Positions 1 to 9,382 are shown, counted from the first letter of the stretch. The stretch is DNA of 64,000 bases from Paenibacillus_E violae (GCF_032461945.1 NZ_JAWCUD010000003.1:372001-436000); one strand, 5' to 3'. Made by a program: numbers and translations. Notes: generated from the letters alone by a model not told the origin.

Positions 1-2827
1 CCGACATCACGAATACATCTTCGATCCGATTATCTTTCAAATAAGTGATCAGTTTATCGACGGTTAATTCATCCTTGAGATAAAATGCCGGCATCGTCTT
101 CGTCCCGAAGGAATCCAAGATGGCTGCTACATCTCCAATGACTGTTTCTCCTGTTGGGTTGGTTACTTTAAGTTCGTTGTTCACGTGTAAAATAGCCGTA
201 GCTGGTGTTGCTGTTGCTGTTGCCGCATCCGCCCATTTCGTCAAATCTGCCGCCTGAGTAACCTCCGTTACAATCGTAGAAGCCATCGCAATTTTAGTAT
301 CAGGCTCTGTTACACTGGCATAGCGATCGGTTGCCGTTGGCGGCAGGGCATCTTGCTGTAGCGTTACCCGAATGTTATCAACCTTCATTTTGCTGCCGTT
401 AGCTTGTAAGCCAATTCGACCTTTCATATACGAACCTGCATTATCTGTATCTACAACAACCTTGTCGTTAATCATTTCCATTACGCGATTGTTGAATGCT
501 TTTACCGTATAGTGGTACATCTTGCTCGGATCTATAGCTTCCGTAAAAGCACCTGTATCCATAACATTCCAGGCATTAGCTGCGGTTCTTTCAGCAAACT
601 CTACGCCATTTGCCGCTGTAGCGTCTTTTCTGACCGCCATTTGATAATACGGATAATCATTATTTTGAATGCGATACATGATGGAATGCCATCTGGCCGT
701 ATCGTTCGCTTGCAAATGCGTGACATCCGCTTCAATTTTATAATTGCCAAATGTCCCTAGATAGTCTGGCAAAAGTACTCGCGAAGGATTGTCCGGCGAT
801 GCCGCCGCATCCATTTCAAAGCTTCCGGCTTTAACAACGGCTTTACTGGCTGTCGTCCCTTCTTTGCGAGTCCAACCTGCAGGAAGTGTTCCTTCCGTTA
901 GCTGATCAAAATTTTCTTCATAGAGGACATATTCCCTATCCGTTGCTTCTTTCGCTACGACTAGCATTGAAATGGAAACACCGTCTTTTTGGGCAGTTAA
1001 GGAGTATACACCTTTTTGAAGAACGTTCAGGCTGCCGCTATTCACCACAACAGAAGGGCTGTTGGACGTCCAGGTCAAATCATTTCCTGTCACGGTACCT
1101 GAAGTAAAATCAGTAAAATCTGCTTTAAACGTAATTGAAGTTAAATCTACCGGCTGATTCACTGTGGCCAAAAAATAATTGGTATCATGCTTGAGGGAGC
1201 TGACTTTCGCTGGCACCATGCTAGGTGTTACGGTTACTTCTTGCACGTATTCCGCATTCTCATAAATGACTCTAACTTCCGCTTTCCCCGCTTTCACCGG
1301 GTACAGTACATTGTTCGAGACTTTGATGATTGACTCATCAGAAGAGTAATATTTTAATGGCTTATTTAAAATGGATTCCGTAATACCGTCCGAATAGTAC
1401 ACGCTGCCGGTAACACTTATCGGTCCAGTCAAGGCTTCGATTGAGCCAGGTACAACGAGGTTAAGACGTTCTGCTGTAATTCGCGTCACCTTCAAGTTGT
1501 CGAATGACACCTTGCTTTGATCCGCTTGCAGCCCTACCTTGCCTTTCTCCATCACTACCGTTGTTGGCAGGGTGGTGTCCGTTACCAGGGTATAACCTGG
1601 ATCTGACTTGGCTTTCATGTATTCTTTGACATTGTTATCAAAAACGCGAACCTTCATCGAATAATCGGCATTCAAGGTTAATGCTCTCCAAGTACCGGAG
1701 ATTGGTGTCGGTGAATACCAGTTGCCGTCCGCTTTACGATAGGCGAATTCATAGGTACCATTTTGACGGATGGCCATTTGATTGTAAGGCACTTTTCCCG
1801 AAGAAGGCACCCGGAACATCAATGAAGCCCATCTTGCCGAATCCAGCACCGATTCAAATCGGATATCCGCTTCAACCGTATAGTTGTCCCATTGGACTGG
1901 CGCCACAATTCGAGCTTGTTTACCCGAGGCTTTCCCATCAAAAGTGACTCTGCCATTGCCATAAGTATCCTGCACGACAGTAAAAGAAGGGCTTCCAGCG
2001 TTCACATCACTAATCCATCCATAAGGAATGGTTCCGGTTGGAATCGTATCAAAATTTTCCTCAAGCAACACCGGATTCACCGTATCTGTTACAGGATTGC
2101 TATCGATCAGGTTAATCACACCAAAGCCGGAGGTATCATTCCAGAACGAACTTGACTGATAGGCACTCCAGTAGCTGTTTCTTTGCTGTGTCGCATCCAC
2201 CCCATAACGGTCCGTTACCCCAATTTCCAAACCCAACTTCTTGGTGAGATTAGGATCCATCTTCAAAATATCCCATGGTATAGCGGTCTCTAAGGACCAC
2301 CCCGTCGCCGTCTTCTGCATGGCTCTCAGAATCTTATTTGCATCTTTACTGCTTTGGCCGTTTGTTGCAGCTCCGAAATGAAACTCTGGTGATGTAGAAT
2401 CCGCTTGATACACAAATCCAAGCTGCATATCATCTGCCACATAAGGGGCCGATTGGTGCATCGTAGGATCCAGAAAGAAATTAATATTATCCTGGTCAAA
2501 CCAATTGCCTGATCCTGCCGCAGACAGACTATCATCATCCGCTTTGACTCCTATGTACAGGTACTTATTGTCCCAGAGCATGCCGAATTTACTATCTTTA
2601 AACGTACCACTGCCTGTTTGTTTGGTTAAGCTTTGGTTAATTGACCATAGTGATTCATCCAATTTCCCATCAATAACCGGAGCATTAACCGTCTTCCTCA
2701 CATTTAATGTATTTCTAACGTCATCTGCTGCATGAGCCTGCTGCTCAGGCAAGAGACCATGCGGTACGAAACTGGCAACTAGTGCAGCTACAATAAGACG
2801 ATTAAAAACTCTTTTATATCGTTTCAT
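1..2827 (-). CDS. Secreted multidomain protein: CBM9/DOMON-like, two jelly-roll-like modules, possible GDPD-type C-terminus (3' end outside window)
   Basis: The frame is open from an ATG at 2827 to the window edge, at least 942 codons; the C-terminus is missing. AGAGAGG lies 9 nt before the ATG. Residues 1-34 form a signal peptide (basic start, hydrophobic core, AHA-A cleavage site). Residues 46-240 carry the IDGKLDESLW motif typical of CBM9/DOMON sugar-binding folds. Two similar modules follow, each opening with EENFDxxxxGxxPxGW (near residues 256 and 634), as in LamG or DUF1080-like jelly rolls; Ig-like sequence lies between them. The visible end (about 870-942, containing PAFYLKDELTVDKLISYL) resembles the front half of secreted glycerophosphodiester phosphodiesterase-like proteins, but the catalytic part is outside the window, so that is inference. 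It is probably secreted and binds carbohydrate. A terminator-like structure separates it from the GH106-like gene upstream. Confidence 0.75.
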   Translation of the reverse strand, partial: MKRYKRVFNRLIVAALVASFVPHGLLPEQQAHAADDVRNTLNVRKTVNAPVIDGKLDESLWSINQSLTKQTGSGTFKDSKFGMLWDNKYLYIGVKADDDSLSAAGSGNWFDQDNINFFLDPTMHQSAPYVADDMQLGFVYQADSTSPEFHFGAATNGQSSKDANKILRAMQKTATGWSLETAIPWDILKMDPNLTKKLGLEIGVTDRYGVDATQQRNSYWSAYQSSSFWNDTSGFGVINLIDSNPVTDTVNPVLLEENFDTIPTGTIPYGWISDVNAGSPSFTVVQDTYGNGRVTFDGKASGKQARIVAPVQWDNYTVEADIRFESVLDSARWASLMFRVPSSGKVPYNQMAIRQNGTYEFAYRKADGNWYSPTPISGTWRALTLNADYSMKVRVFDNNVKEYMKAKSDPGYTLVTDTTLPTTVVMEKGKVGLQADQSKVSFDNLKVTRITAERLNLVVPGSIEALTGPISVTGSVYYSDGITESILNKPLKYYSSDESIIKVSNNVLYPVKAGKAEVRVIYENAEYVQEVTVTPSMVPAKVSSLKHDTNYFLATVNQPVDLTSITFKADFTDFTSGTVTGNDLTWTSNSPSVVVNSGSLNVLQKGVYSLTAQKDGVSISMLVVAKEATDREYVLYEENFDQLTEGTLPAGWTRKEGTTASKAVVKAGSFEMDAAASPDNPSRVLLPDYLGTFGNYKIEADVTHLQANDTARWHSIMYRIQNNDYPYYQMAVRKDATAANGVEFAERTAANAWNVMDTGAFTEAIDPSKMYHYTVKAFNNRVMEMINDKVVVDTDNAGSYMKGRIGLQANGSKMKVDNIRVTLQQDALPPTATDRYASVTEPDTKIAMASTIVTEVTQAADLTKWADAATATATPATAILHVNNELKVTNPTGETVIGDVAAILDSFGTKTMPAFYLKDELTVDKLITYLKDNRIEDVFVMS

Positions 2828-2927
2828 AGAATCAATCCTCTCTTCTGATAGGTACGGCATAAATTCCTGTTTAACCTAGCATTTCCCCTTACATCTCTAC
2901 TCCTTTCTGTTTTTTGAGAACACAAAA

Positions 2928-2993
2928 AACCCTTCAAGCACACAAATGACACAGCTAGTTTTCACTAGCCAATCAATTGTTGCCTAAAGGGTT
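2928..2993 (-). terminator. Branched terminator-like structure between the GH106-like gene and the secreted protein gene
   Basis: Outer arms AACCCTT (2928-2934) and AAGGGTT (2987-2993) enclose an inner hairpin GCTAG/CTAGC (2954-2958, 2965-2969). Read on the minus strand, the outer arm runs straight into TTTTTTG. It lies about 80 nt downstream of the stop at 3072, so it should end operon A. The branched shape could also be a leader element of the next gene. Confidence 0.55.
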
Positions 2994-3036
2994 TTCTCCT
3001 GGTCTCCTACCCCTGCCTATTCAATTCGGTTGTCCT

Positions 3037-3065
3037 ATAAACAATACTAGCGAGTGATTGTTTAT
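3037..3065. promoter_or_regulatory. Perfect 9-bp inverted repeat, candidate operator
   Basis: ATAAACAAT (3037-3045) and ATTGTTTAT (3057-3065) are perfect complements around an 11-bp spacer. No T-run follows on either strand, which argues against a terminator. The site lies just behind the stop of the GH106-like gene and upstream of the secreted protein gene. An operator is inferred from symmetry only. Confidence 0.35.
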
Positions 3066-3071
3066 TAGGTG

Positions 3072-5732
3072 TTATCTATGCAATAAGAAATTGTAAAGTG
3101 CAACAGGCCCGATAAGACCGCTTGGTTCTTGCTGCGCGAAGGCCGACAAATAGTCGCGTTGATCCTTCACAAGTGTATTCGTCACTTCAATGACAAGCTT
3201 GTTGTTGCCCTGCTGGATCAGTCCATGAATCTCCAACCGGTAGGGAGGACAGATACAGACGCCCGCAGGCTCACCGTTCAACCATACTTCTGCCGTTTCA
3301 TAAACCTCACCCAAATCTAACAAAACGCTGTTCGTCGATTCACGCCATTCAAACTCCATTTCATAGCGAAAAGTTCCCGAAAAACGCGGTAAATAATCCG
3401 GCCCGCTCATGTTCGTTAACGCCGTTAGTTTTCCCCACTCCGTAAAATGAGGGTAGTGTTCAGCATCAGCGGTTGAGATCGTCCATTCGCCTTGCAGCTC
3501 AATTTCCGATGAAACCGCGTAGCGCGGTGATGCTGTATAACCTTCGAGTTCGGCGCCGTTAAGCAAGATGATGGACTCGTATGGAGAAAGATTCAGCTGA
3601 ACCATCTTTGACCCGTTCTCCTCTATAACATTCACATCCATCAACCGATTGGAGAAAGCATCATAGGCGAATACATCATCTTGGACGGATAATGTAATTT
3701 TCGTCTGAATGGATTGATTAGGATGTTCATTAAAGAACATAAAAACATCCAAATTCTCGTGTTTATAATGATAATTACGAAGATAGGGCTGGTACTGATC
3801 AACTTTAATCTCATAATGGCCATCTGCGATAAGGTCTTGCGCCAGCCTGTCTAAGGAAGTAAGCTTCACTTTCGGATGAGCGGCAAGCCGAGACAGTTCG
3901 TCAGAAACATCACTGCCTTCACTCGATCGTAGCGGTAAACCATCGATAAAGCGAATCATGAGTCCCTGATCGGCAACCTGGACCAACCGCCTAATCATTG
4001 CCCCCGGAAGTGCTTCCGCATAGGGCACAATTAGACACTCGAAATCCTCAAGATTGACATGCAGCTTCCCGTCTTTTACGCTTGCCATTTCCAAAAGAGC
4101 ATCTACTGGAATCACATCACAGTCAATCTGGTGCTGCATCAATTGTTTTACCGGCTTTTGAAAATACATCGCTTCCCCGGACCATTCGGCTTCAGCGTGA
4201 TACACGACGGCAGCAGATGCCACATGCCGGCCATCTGATATCAGACGAGAGATGCGATTCATATATTGATTCAAATACTTATAGTAGCGGAACTGCGGAT
4301 TTTTCCCATTCGCATACAGATGCGGCGGACAATCCGGATCCGGAAAAGCTTTTTGCGTAAACGCATGGGGGACAAAGTAGTTCACTCCGCGCACGAGCAT
4401 ATGGTCTGTGATCCACTTCATCAGCTTCAAGCCTTCCGCCCAGCCGTATGCGCCGTATACCTCGCACATCGTCCTCCCCTGCTTTTTGGGATCGATGTGT
4501 CCAAGCGACACGCCAAGCTTGGCAAGACCATAGTGAAAAAACTCACCATCTGCGATCCCCGTAGCACTGCGGAAAGTCAGCTCATCGAAACCGGGAACAA
4601 TCTGCCAGAGTACCACATCAATTCCGGACATGTCTTGCCCCCAGAGTGATCGGAAGAAGTGTCCGGTGCCGGGGCCAAGCCTGGCATGAACGTTGTTGTC
4701 CTCAAGTACGTGTCCAATATAAGCTACCCCACGGGCCCTGCACCATTCCCCGATTTGGTTGCAGAAATTCTCCGCATATAACGTACTGACAATGTTCATA
4801 TAGGCATATCGCACCCTGTTTGATTGTTCTCCAGACTCATGCCAGAGGAGATGCAGGTGCTTGCGGTAGTCCTCACCTAACGCCTGCTCAAGTAAAGCCG
4901 GCATTTCACTGCTCCAAGGGAGGACAACCCCTTGTTTTCCAGGCTTCGACTGAAAGTCGAAGGTCATTTTATCATTGTAAAATCCTGGTTCATCCGAAAA
5001 GAATCCTGCAAGTGTCTTGCCAAAGTCATCCTTGTAGCGCTCATACACAGCCTCATATACCGTATCAAGCAAAATTCGAACAGAATCCCGAACGAGAGGA
5101 TTCAAATAATCTTCCTGGAGCTGGCTGCCGCCATCCTTGTTTTCTGAAACAATAAAGACACGCCAATAGCCGTCGGGGATATCCCAATAGAGGATGCCGT
5201 CTTGTACGAGATCCGTAATATCGATGCAGTCATTTGTTAATGTTCCGTTTGTTGGGTGGCGACGGACTGCGACAACGGAAATCAGCTTGTTTTTCCCACT
5301 CGCATAGTTAAGTTCAGAAAAAGTTGGGCGGAGCCCGCTCATCAGCAAGGTATCCAACAGGAAAGATGAACCCTTAGCAGGTCCGATGGTATCGATGAGA
5401 CGTTCGCCTAAAAACTTGCGATGAAGCTCCTCAGGTGCCTCCTTCACTCTGCCTGCTGCATGTCCCGTCGGAAAATGATCATCATCGAGTATCCATACCT
5501 TCATGTTGAGCTTACGGGCTTCATCCATAATGACGTCCATATCCTTCCACCACTGTGGACCGAGAAAATCGGGATGAGGACGGGCCTCGACACACACAGC
5601 GCCAATTCCTGCTTCATGAACACGAGCTATTTCCTCCCTGATCACGTGCTCTTCCTCCCCATGCTGCCATAGAAAAGGAAGGATGTAATTATGTTCTTGA
5701 CCCTCTAGCACTTCCTTAAGACGATTGCTCAT
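3072..5732 (-). CDS. GH106-like glycoside hydrolase (putative alpha-L-rhamnosidase type)
   Basis: 886 residues from the ATG at 5732, preceded by AGGAGG with 7-nt spacing; the frame continues upstream but would overlap the preceding gene and has no ribosome binding site there. There is no signal peptide, so it should act in the cytoplasm on imported oligosaccharides. The N-terminal part (LPFLWQHGEEE, VCVEARPHPDFLGPQWW, WILDDDHFPTGHA) is TIM-barrel-like sequence of the large GH106-like group. The last 150 residues (GTFRYEMEF, AEVWLNGEPAG) form a GH2-type jelly-roll sugar-binding domain. It is the last gene of an importer operon. GH106 characterised members are alpha-L-rhamnosidases, but many relatives carry only the generic name glycosyl hydrolase, so the substrate is inferred. 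Confidence 0.75.
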   Translation of the reverse strand: MSNRLKEVLEGQEHNYILPFLWQHGEEEHVIREEIARVHEAGIGAVCVEARPHPDFLGPQWWKDMDVIMDEARKLNMKVWILDDDHFPTGHAAGRVKEAPEELHRKFLGERLIDTIGPAKGSSFLLDTLLMSGLRPTFSELNYASGKNKLISVVAVRRHPTNGTLTNDCIDITDLVQDGILYWDIPDGYWRVFIVSENKDGGSQLQEDYLNPLVRDSVRILLDTVYEAVYERYKDDFGKTLAGFFSDEPGFYNDKMTFDFQSKPGKQGVVLPWSSEMPALLEQALGEDYRKHLHLLWHESGEQSNRVRYAYMNIVSTLYAENFCNQIGEWCRARGVAYIGHVLEDNNVHARLGPGTGHFFRSLWGQDMSGIDVVLWQIVPGFDELTFRSATGIADGEFFHYGLAKLGVSLGHIDPKKQGRTMCEVYGAYGWAEGLKLMKWITDHMLVRGVNYFVPHAFTQKAFPDPDCPPHLYANGKNPQFRYYKYLNQYMNRISRLISDGRHVASAAVVYHAEAEWSGEAMYFQKPVKQLMQHQIDCDVIPVDALLEMASVKDGKLHVNLEDFECLIVPYAEALPGAMIRRLVQVADQGLMIRFIDGLPLRSSEGSDVSDELSRLAAHPKVKLTSLDRLAQDLIADGHYEIKVDQYQPYLRNYHYKHENLDVFMFFNEHPNQSIQTKITLSVQDDVFAYDAFSNRLMDVNVIEENGSKMVQLNLSPYESIILLNGAELEGYTASPRYAVSSEIELQGEWTISTADAEHYPHFTEWGKLTALTNMSGPDYLPRFSGTFRYEMEFEWRESTNSVLLDLGEVYETAEVWLNGEPAGVCICPPYRLEIHGLIQQGNNKLVIEVTNTLVKDQRDYLSAFAQQEPSGLIGPVALYNFLLHR

Positions 5733-5756
5733 CGTTGCCTCCTGTGTAAATAAAAT

Positions 5757-5789
5757 ACCCGCCCGTCTTTCGATCGACTTCGGGCGGGT
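5757..5789 (-). terminator. Intercistronic GC-rich hairpin after the solute-binding protein gene
   Basis: ACCCGCCCG (5757-5765) pairs with CGGGCGGGT (5781-5789) around a 15-nt loop; on the minus strand the hairpin is followed by ATTTTATTT. It sits 15 nt after the stop of the binding-protein gene and before the ribosome binding site of the hydrolase gene. It probably acts as a partial terminator or 3' stabiliser that keeps binding-protein mRNA above hydrolase mRNA. Confidence 0.75.
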
Positions 5790-5803
5790 TATCTTGGTAA
5801 TGA

Positions 5804-7384
5804 TTATTTCTTCACCTTCGAATGCCACTCTCTAGCACGTTTCGTAACTTCTTCGCCACCCGTTTTGTTCCATTTCTCTACAAACTCATCGAATTTGCTG
5901 AGCGGGTATTGCCCAAGGATAATTTTGGTCGCATATTCGATGAACAGCGTACGATTGTTAATGTCCGGGAAGCCGTCATATATACTGGCTGGTATACCGT
6001 CGCCGGCAATGGTTTTCGCATACTTTTGTGCCTCTTGCATGTTTCTGTTAGTCTGATCAACAGCCCACATTCGATCTTCGGACGCTGTACTTTTGTTTAG
6101 TTCTGTCATAAAGTCTAGTGTGGACAGTTTGGAATATGGATCAAGGATGAGGTTCTCCTGTGTACTCTTGTCATCCGGAAGTCTGACAGCTTTACCATCC
6201 TTCATCGTATAGTGCATGCCTTCTACACCAAGGAATAAAGCGTTCCAATTTTTCTTGTCGTACATATTGTTAAGCAGCTTCAACGTAGCCATTAGCTTCT
6301 TCTGATCCTTCGAGTTCTTAACAACCCACTGCGGCTCTAGAAATCTCTTCCACGTATAGAAACCTTTGTAGCCTGGAACTTCCGGTATTGGGAGGACAGC
6401 AAAGTCAGGTTTTACGCCTGTATTTTTATAGGTATTTTCCATGTACAAATAGCTTGTTTCTGCCCAGTGGAAGAAGTTTCCCGCTCTTCCGTCATTTACT
6501 TTTCCGTCCCACTTCGCCTTGTCGTTGAGGAGCGACTCTTTATCCAGCAGCCCGTCTTTATACAGCTTAGCAGCAAATTCCAGAGCTGCTTTCATGTTCG
6601 GTGTGACTGCGGCATAACTCAGCTTGCCGTCGTACAAATCCCACTGGGGATATCCTTCGAACATAGCCACTCCATACATAGCGAATAAATGATCCATCCA
6701 GCGCGCTTCCTGACGGCCACCTGTTGGAAGCTCGTCCTTCAGTCCGTTGCCGTTGGGATCTTTGTCCCGGAACGCTTCTAGTACTTTTACGTACTCATCT
6801 TGCGTTTTCGGCATCTGTAAGCCCAATTTATCAAGCCAATCCTTGCGAATCATTCCTGCGTATCTACCGTAGTCAACTACACCGGGGATAAAATAAATTT
6901 TTCCTTGGCCGGTAGGGTCGTTAGCTTTGACAATATCCCAAATGTCCTTCGGGATAGCTTCCCAAAGATTCGGCGCATATTTGGGCAGCAGATCCGTCAG
7001 ATCGGCGATCGCTCCATTTTTAGCCAAACTATTTTCAATGCCCTCTTTCGGCAAAAATAAGTCTGGTATTTCCCCGGCAGCAATTTTCAGGTTCAACTGG
7101 TTCAAGTAGTTCGTGCCACCGTTCCACTCTACATAGGGATGAATGACGCCTACACCAAGCTTTTCTTTATATAATTCATATAGTTTGCTTCCTTTGGTAA
7201 TCGGTTTGTAGCCGATATTGGTCCCCCATACTTCAATATCAACAACTTCACTTCCATTCGCATCCTGAACCTTCGCGGAAGGTGCTGAACTTTCGGAGGT
7301 GCCATTTTTTGTGCTGCAAGCAGTTACCGCCGTTATCGCAAGGAGACATGCCGCAGAAACCAACCCTAGCTTTTTTAAACTCAT
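5804..7384 (-). CDS. Extracellular sugar-binding lipoprotein of a CUT1 ABC importer
   Basis: 526 residues. The N-terminus has a lipoprotein signal with lipobox VTAC (Cys near residue 23), so the mature protein is anchored outside the membrane. The rest is a family 1 solute-binding fold of the LipO/YtcQ type, typically 500-560 residues, with the common features KDWLDKLGL and DPNGNGLKDELPTGG. GAGGGGG precedes the ATG by 8 nt. It follows two permease genes with 78 nt between, and the YesN/YesM-like pair lies upstream, the usual arrangement for oligosaccharide importers in Paenibacillus. The neighbouring GH106-like enzyme suggests a rhamnose-containing ligand, but this is inference. Confidence 0.88.
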   Translation of the reverse strand: MSLKKLGLVSAACLLAITAVTACSTKNGTSESSAPSAKVQDANGSEVVDIEVWGTNIGYKPITKGSKLYELYKEKLGVGVIHPYVEWNGGTNYLNQLNLKIAAGEIPDLFLPKEGIENSLAKNGAIADLTDLLPKYAPNLWEAIPKDIWDIVKANDPTGQGKIYFIPGVVDYGRYAGMIRKDWLDKLGLQMPKTQDEYVKVLEAFRDKDPNGNGLKDELPTGGRQEARWMDHLFAMYGVAMFEGYPQWDLYDGKLSYAAVTPNMKAALEFAAKLYKDGLLDKESLLNDKAKWDGKVNDGRAGNFFHWAETSYLYMENTYKNTGVKPDFAVLPIPEVPGYKGFYTWKRFLEPQWVVKNSKDQKKLMATLKLLNNMYDKKNWNALFLGVEGMHYTMKDGKAVRLPDDKSTQENLILDPYSKLSTLDFMTELNKSTASEDRMWAVDQTNRNMQEAQKYAKTIAGDGIPASIYDGFPDINNRTLFIEYATKIILGQYPLSKFDEFVEKWNKTGGEEVTKRAREWHSKVKK

Positions 7385-7462
7385 GTGTGAATCCCCCTCT
7401 TAATTAAAAAATAATTGAATTCATATGTTCAAGGCAGATGCCAAAAAACCAGAAATGTCTGA

Positions 7463-8332
7463 TTACCCTTTTACAGAGCCGATCATAGCTCCTTTAACAA
7501 AGTATTTCTGAAGGAAAGGATACACCATCACAATTGGAATGATAGCGAAGATGACCGTCACTGCTCTCAAAGTTCGCTCGTTATAATTCAAGCCAGCCGT
7601 AGAAGCCGCCCCCACCATAATTACGTTATCATCTGTAATGAACTGCCGAATCTTAATCTGCAGCGGGAACCAGTTCGGATCTTGCAAGAAAAAGAGCGGA
7701 TGCTGGAACTGGTTCCACAGTACAACACCGTAAAAGAGCGCGAGTGTCGCCAGTACGGCTTTGGACAGCGGAAGCACGAATTGAAAGAGCATCCGGAAGT
7801 ATCCACATCCTTCGATAAATGCCGCTTCCTCCAATTCCTTCGAAAACTGCTTGAAGAAACTTCTCATGATGATCAGATTGAACGGATTCAGAATGTGCGG
7901 CACGATGAGCACCAACGGGTTATTATACAACCCTACGCCTCGAACCGTCAGGAAGTAAGGGATAATCGGTGCTTTAAAGATCATCGCGATGACCACACCA
8001 ACCATGATAACAGGTCCCCAACGGAATTCCGATTTCGACAGCGGGTATGCGAGTAAAGCGGTCATCAACAAAGCAAGCCCTGTGCCTATAACCGTCGTGA
8101 CGAGCGTTAGAAAAAACGATTTCCACAGGTCGGGACGGTCAATCATTTGCCCCCAGGAATCCAGTGTAAATTGCTTGGGCCAGATGGTGACCAGGTTCAT
8201 ATCGACGGCACTTTTCGAGCTTAACGAAGTGGAAATAACCGACAGCAGCGGTATGAGTGCCATAATAGACATCAAGATGAGAAAGGCTGTAATGGCTGAT
8301 ACGAATATTTTTTCCCCACGTGATTCATACAT
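7463..8332 (-). CDS. Carbohydrate ABC transporter permease (YtcP/MalG type)
   Basis: 289 residues with six predicted membrane segments. The cytoplasmic EAA loop (EEAAFIEGCGYF, near residue 185) is the contact site for the ABC ATPase. It ends with KYFVKGAMIGSVKG, typical of YtcP-like permeases. It starts 2 nt after the stop of the partner permease, so the two are translationally coupled; a G-rich ribosome binding site lies inside the end of that gene. It pairs with the LplB-type permease to form the membrane channel for the downstream binding protein. No ATPase gene is nearby. Confidence 0.9.
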   Translation of the reverse strand: MYESRGEKIFVSAITAFLILMSIMALIPLLSVISTSLSSKSAVDMNLVTIWPKQFTLDSWGQMIDRPDLWKSFFLTLVTTVIGTGLALLMTALLAYPLSKSEFRWGPVIMVGVVIAMIFKAPIIPYFLTVRGVGLYNNPLVLIVPHILNPFNLIIMRSFFKQFSKELEEAAFIEGCGYFRMLFQFVLPLSKAVLATLALFYGVVLWNQFQHPLFFLQDPNWFPLQIKIRQFITDDNVIMVGAASTAGLNYNERTLRAVTVIFAIIPIVMVYPFLQKYFVKGAMIGSVKG

Positions 8333-8334
8333 AT

Positions 8335-9240
8335 CTACCAGAGCCCCCCATCCGAAACTTTCTTTGACAGCTTGTTAAAGATAAACACCAAAGTGAAACC
8401 GATCACGGATTGAAACAAGCCAACCGCCGTTGCAAAACTGTACTGGGCTTGCTGAATACCTGTTCGAAACACATACGTATCGAGGATATCTCCTACGCTG
8501 TAAGTCATCGGAGTAAGCATGTTAAAGACTTGATCGAATCCCAGATCCAAGAAATTACCGATTTCAAGCAAGAACAGGACTAGCACGGTAGGCAGCAGAA
8601 GCGGAAAGGTAATATGACGGATTTGCCTAAACTTCGATGCGCCATCGATCATGGCCGATTCATAGAGCTGAGGGTCGATCGCACTGATGGCAGCCATATA
8701 CACCACCGTTCCCCAACCAGCGTCTCTCCAAATGGAGGAGATCACATAAATAGGCCGGAAGTACGCGCTCTCCTGCATCGCTAACACGGGTTCATGACCA
8801 AACCATCCAAAGACAATATTGAACAATCCGCTGATTGAAAAGAAGTCAAAAATGATACCGGCCACGATCACCCATGACAAAAAGTGCGGGATGTATAACG
8901 CGGTTTGAATCCCTTTCTTCAGTGCCGATTTTCGAATTTCGTTCATCATCAGTGCCAGCAGAACAGCTACCGGAAATACTAGAACGATTTTCAATAACCC
9001 CAATATCATGGTGTTGCTGAACACCCTCACGAAATCAGGATGATGAATTAGTGTCTTAAAATGTTTAAGACCAACCCAAGGACTATCGATGAATCCTTTA
9101 AAAACCGAATAGTCTTTGAAGGCGATTACAGCGCCGGCCAACGGGATGTATTTAAAAATAACGAGAAATACAATTCCCGGAATCGCCATGACATACAACG
9201 GCCAATACACCTTCAAACGATTTAATGTGACTACATTCAC
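8335..9240 (-). CDS. Carbohydrate ABC transporter permease (LplB type)
   Basis: 301 residues beginning at a GTG codon, preceded by GGGGGG at 6 nt. Six membrane segments, with the family signature near the first periplasmic loop (AFKDYSVFKGF) and an EAA loop (ESAMIDGASKFRQIRHI). It is the first gene of the importer operon: a sigma-A-like promoter and a full-consensus cre site lie 25-75 bp upstream. It should heterodimerise with the YtcP-type permease. LplB-like pairs of this kind import oligosaccharides such as oligogalacturonides or rhamnose-containing units, but the ligand here cannot be read from the sequence. Confidence 0.9.
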   Translation of the reverse strand: MNVVTLNRLKVYWPLYVMAIPGIVFLVIFKYIPLAGAVIAFKDYSVFKGFIDSPWVGLKHFKTLIHHPDFVRVFSNTMILGLLKIVLVFPVAVLLALMMNEIRKSALKKGIQTALYIPHFLSWVIVAGIIFDFFSISGLFNIVFGWFGHEPVLAMQESAYFRPIYVISSIWRDAGWGTVVYMAAISAIDPQLYESAMIDGASKFRQIRHITFPLLLPTVLVLFLLEIGNFLDLGFDQVFNMLTPMTYSVGDILDTYVFRTGIQQAQYSFATAVGLFQSVIGFTLVFIFNKLSKKVSDGGLW

Positions 9241-9264
9241 TTTATTCCCCCCGTATCTTGCTGT

Positions 9265-9278
9265 TGATATCGCTTACA
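9265..9278 (-). promoter_or_regulatory. Full-consensus CcpA (cre) site
   Basis: The minus-strand 14-mer TGTAAGCGATATCA fits the cre consensus TGWAANCGNTNWCA at every position. It lies just downstream of the -10 box of the importer operon and before the GTG start, a place where bound CcpA would block transcription. This predicts glucose repression of the importer and the GH106-like gene. Confidence 0.75.
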
Positions 9279-9284
9279 TGTATA

Positions 9285-9313
9285 ACTATACCGTCAGGGG
9301 GAACATCCCTCAA
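9285..9313 (-). promoter_or_regulatory. Sigma-A-like promoter of importer operon A
   Basis: On the minus strand, TTGAGG (9308-9313) and TATAGT (9285-9290) are separated by exactly 17 bp. The promoter is 45 bp upstream of the permease start, with the cre site between. The regulator made by the adjacent response-regulator gene may bind just upstream. Confidence 0.6.
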
Positions 9314-9361
9314 TTGGGCAAATCCAAGTAAAAACAAGGTCATTTCTTAGAATATTGAAAA

Positions 9362-9382
9362 ACCACTCCTAATCGGAGTGGT
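9362..9382 (-). terminator. Rho-independent terminator of the YesN/YesM-like operon
   Basis: ACCACTCC (9362-9369) and GGAGTGGT (9375-9382) pair around a 5-nt loop, followed on the minus strand by TTTTTC. It lies 9 nt beyond the stop of the response regulator and separates it from the importer operon. Confidence 0.85.

Noticed and set aside
2928..2993. Possible riboswitch upstream of the secreted-protein gene
   Set aside because: The fold is branched, but I could not match conserved bases of the cyclic-di-GMP or cobalamin classes; a terminator of the preceding operon explains it.
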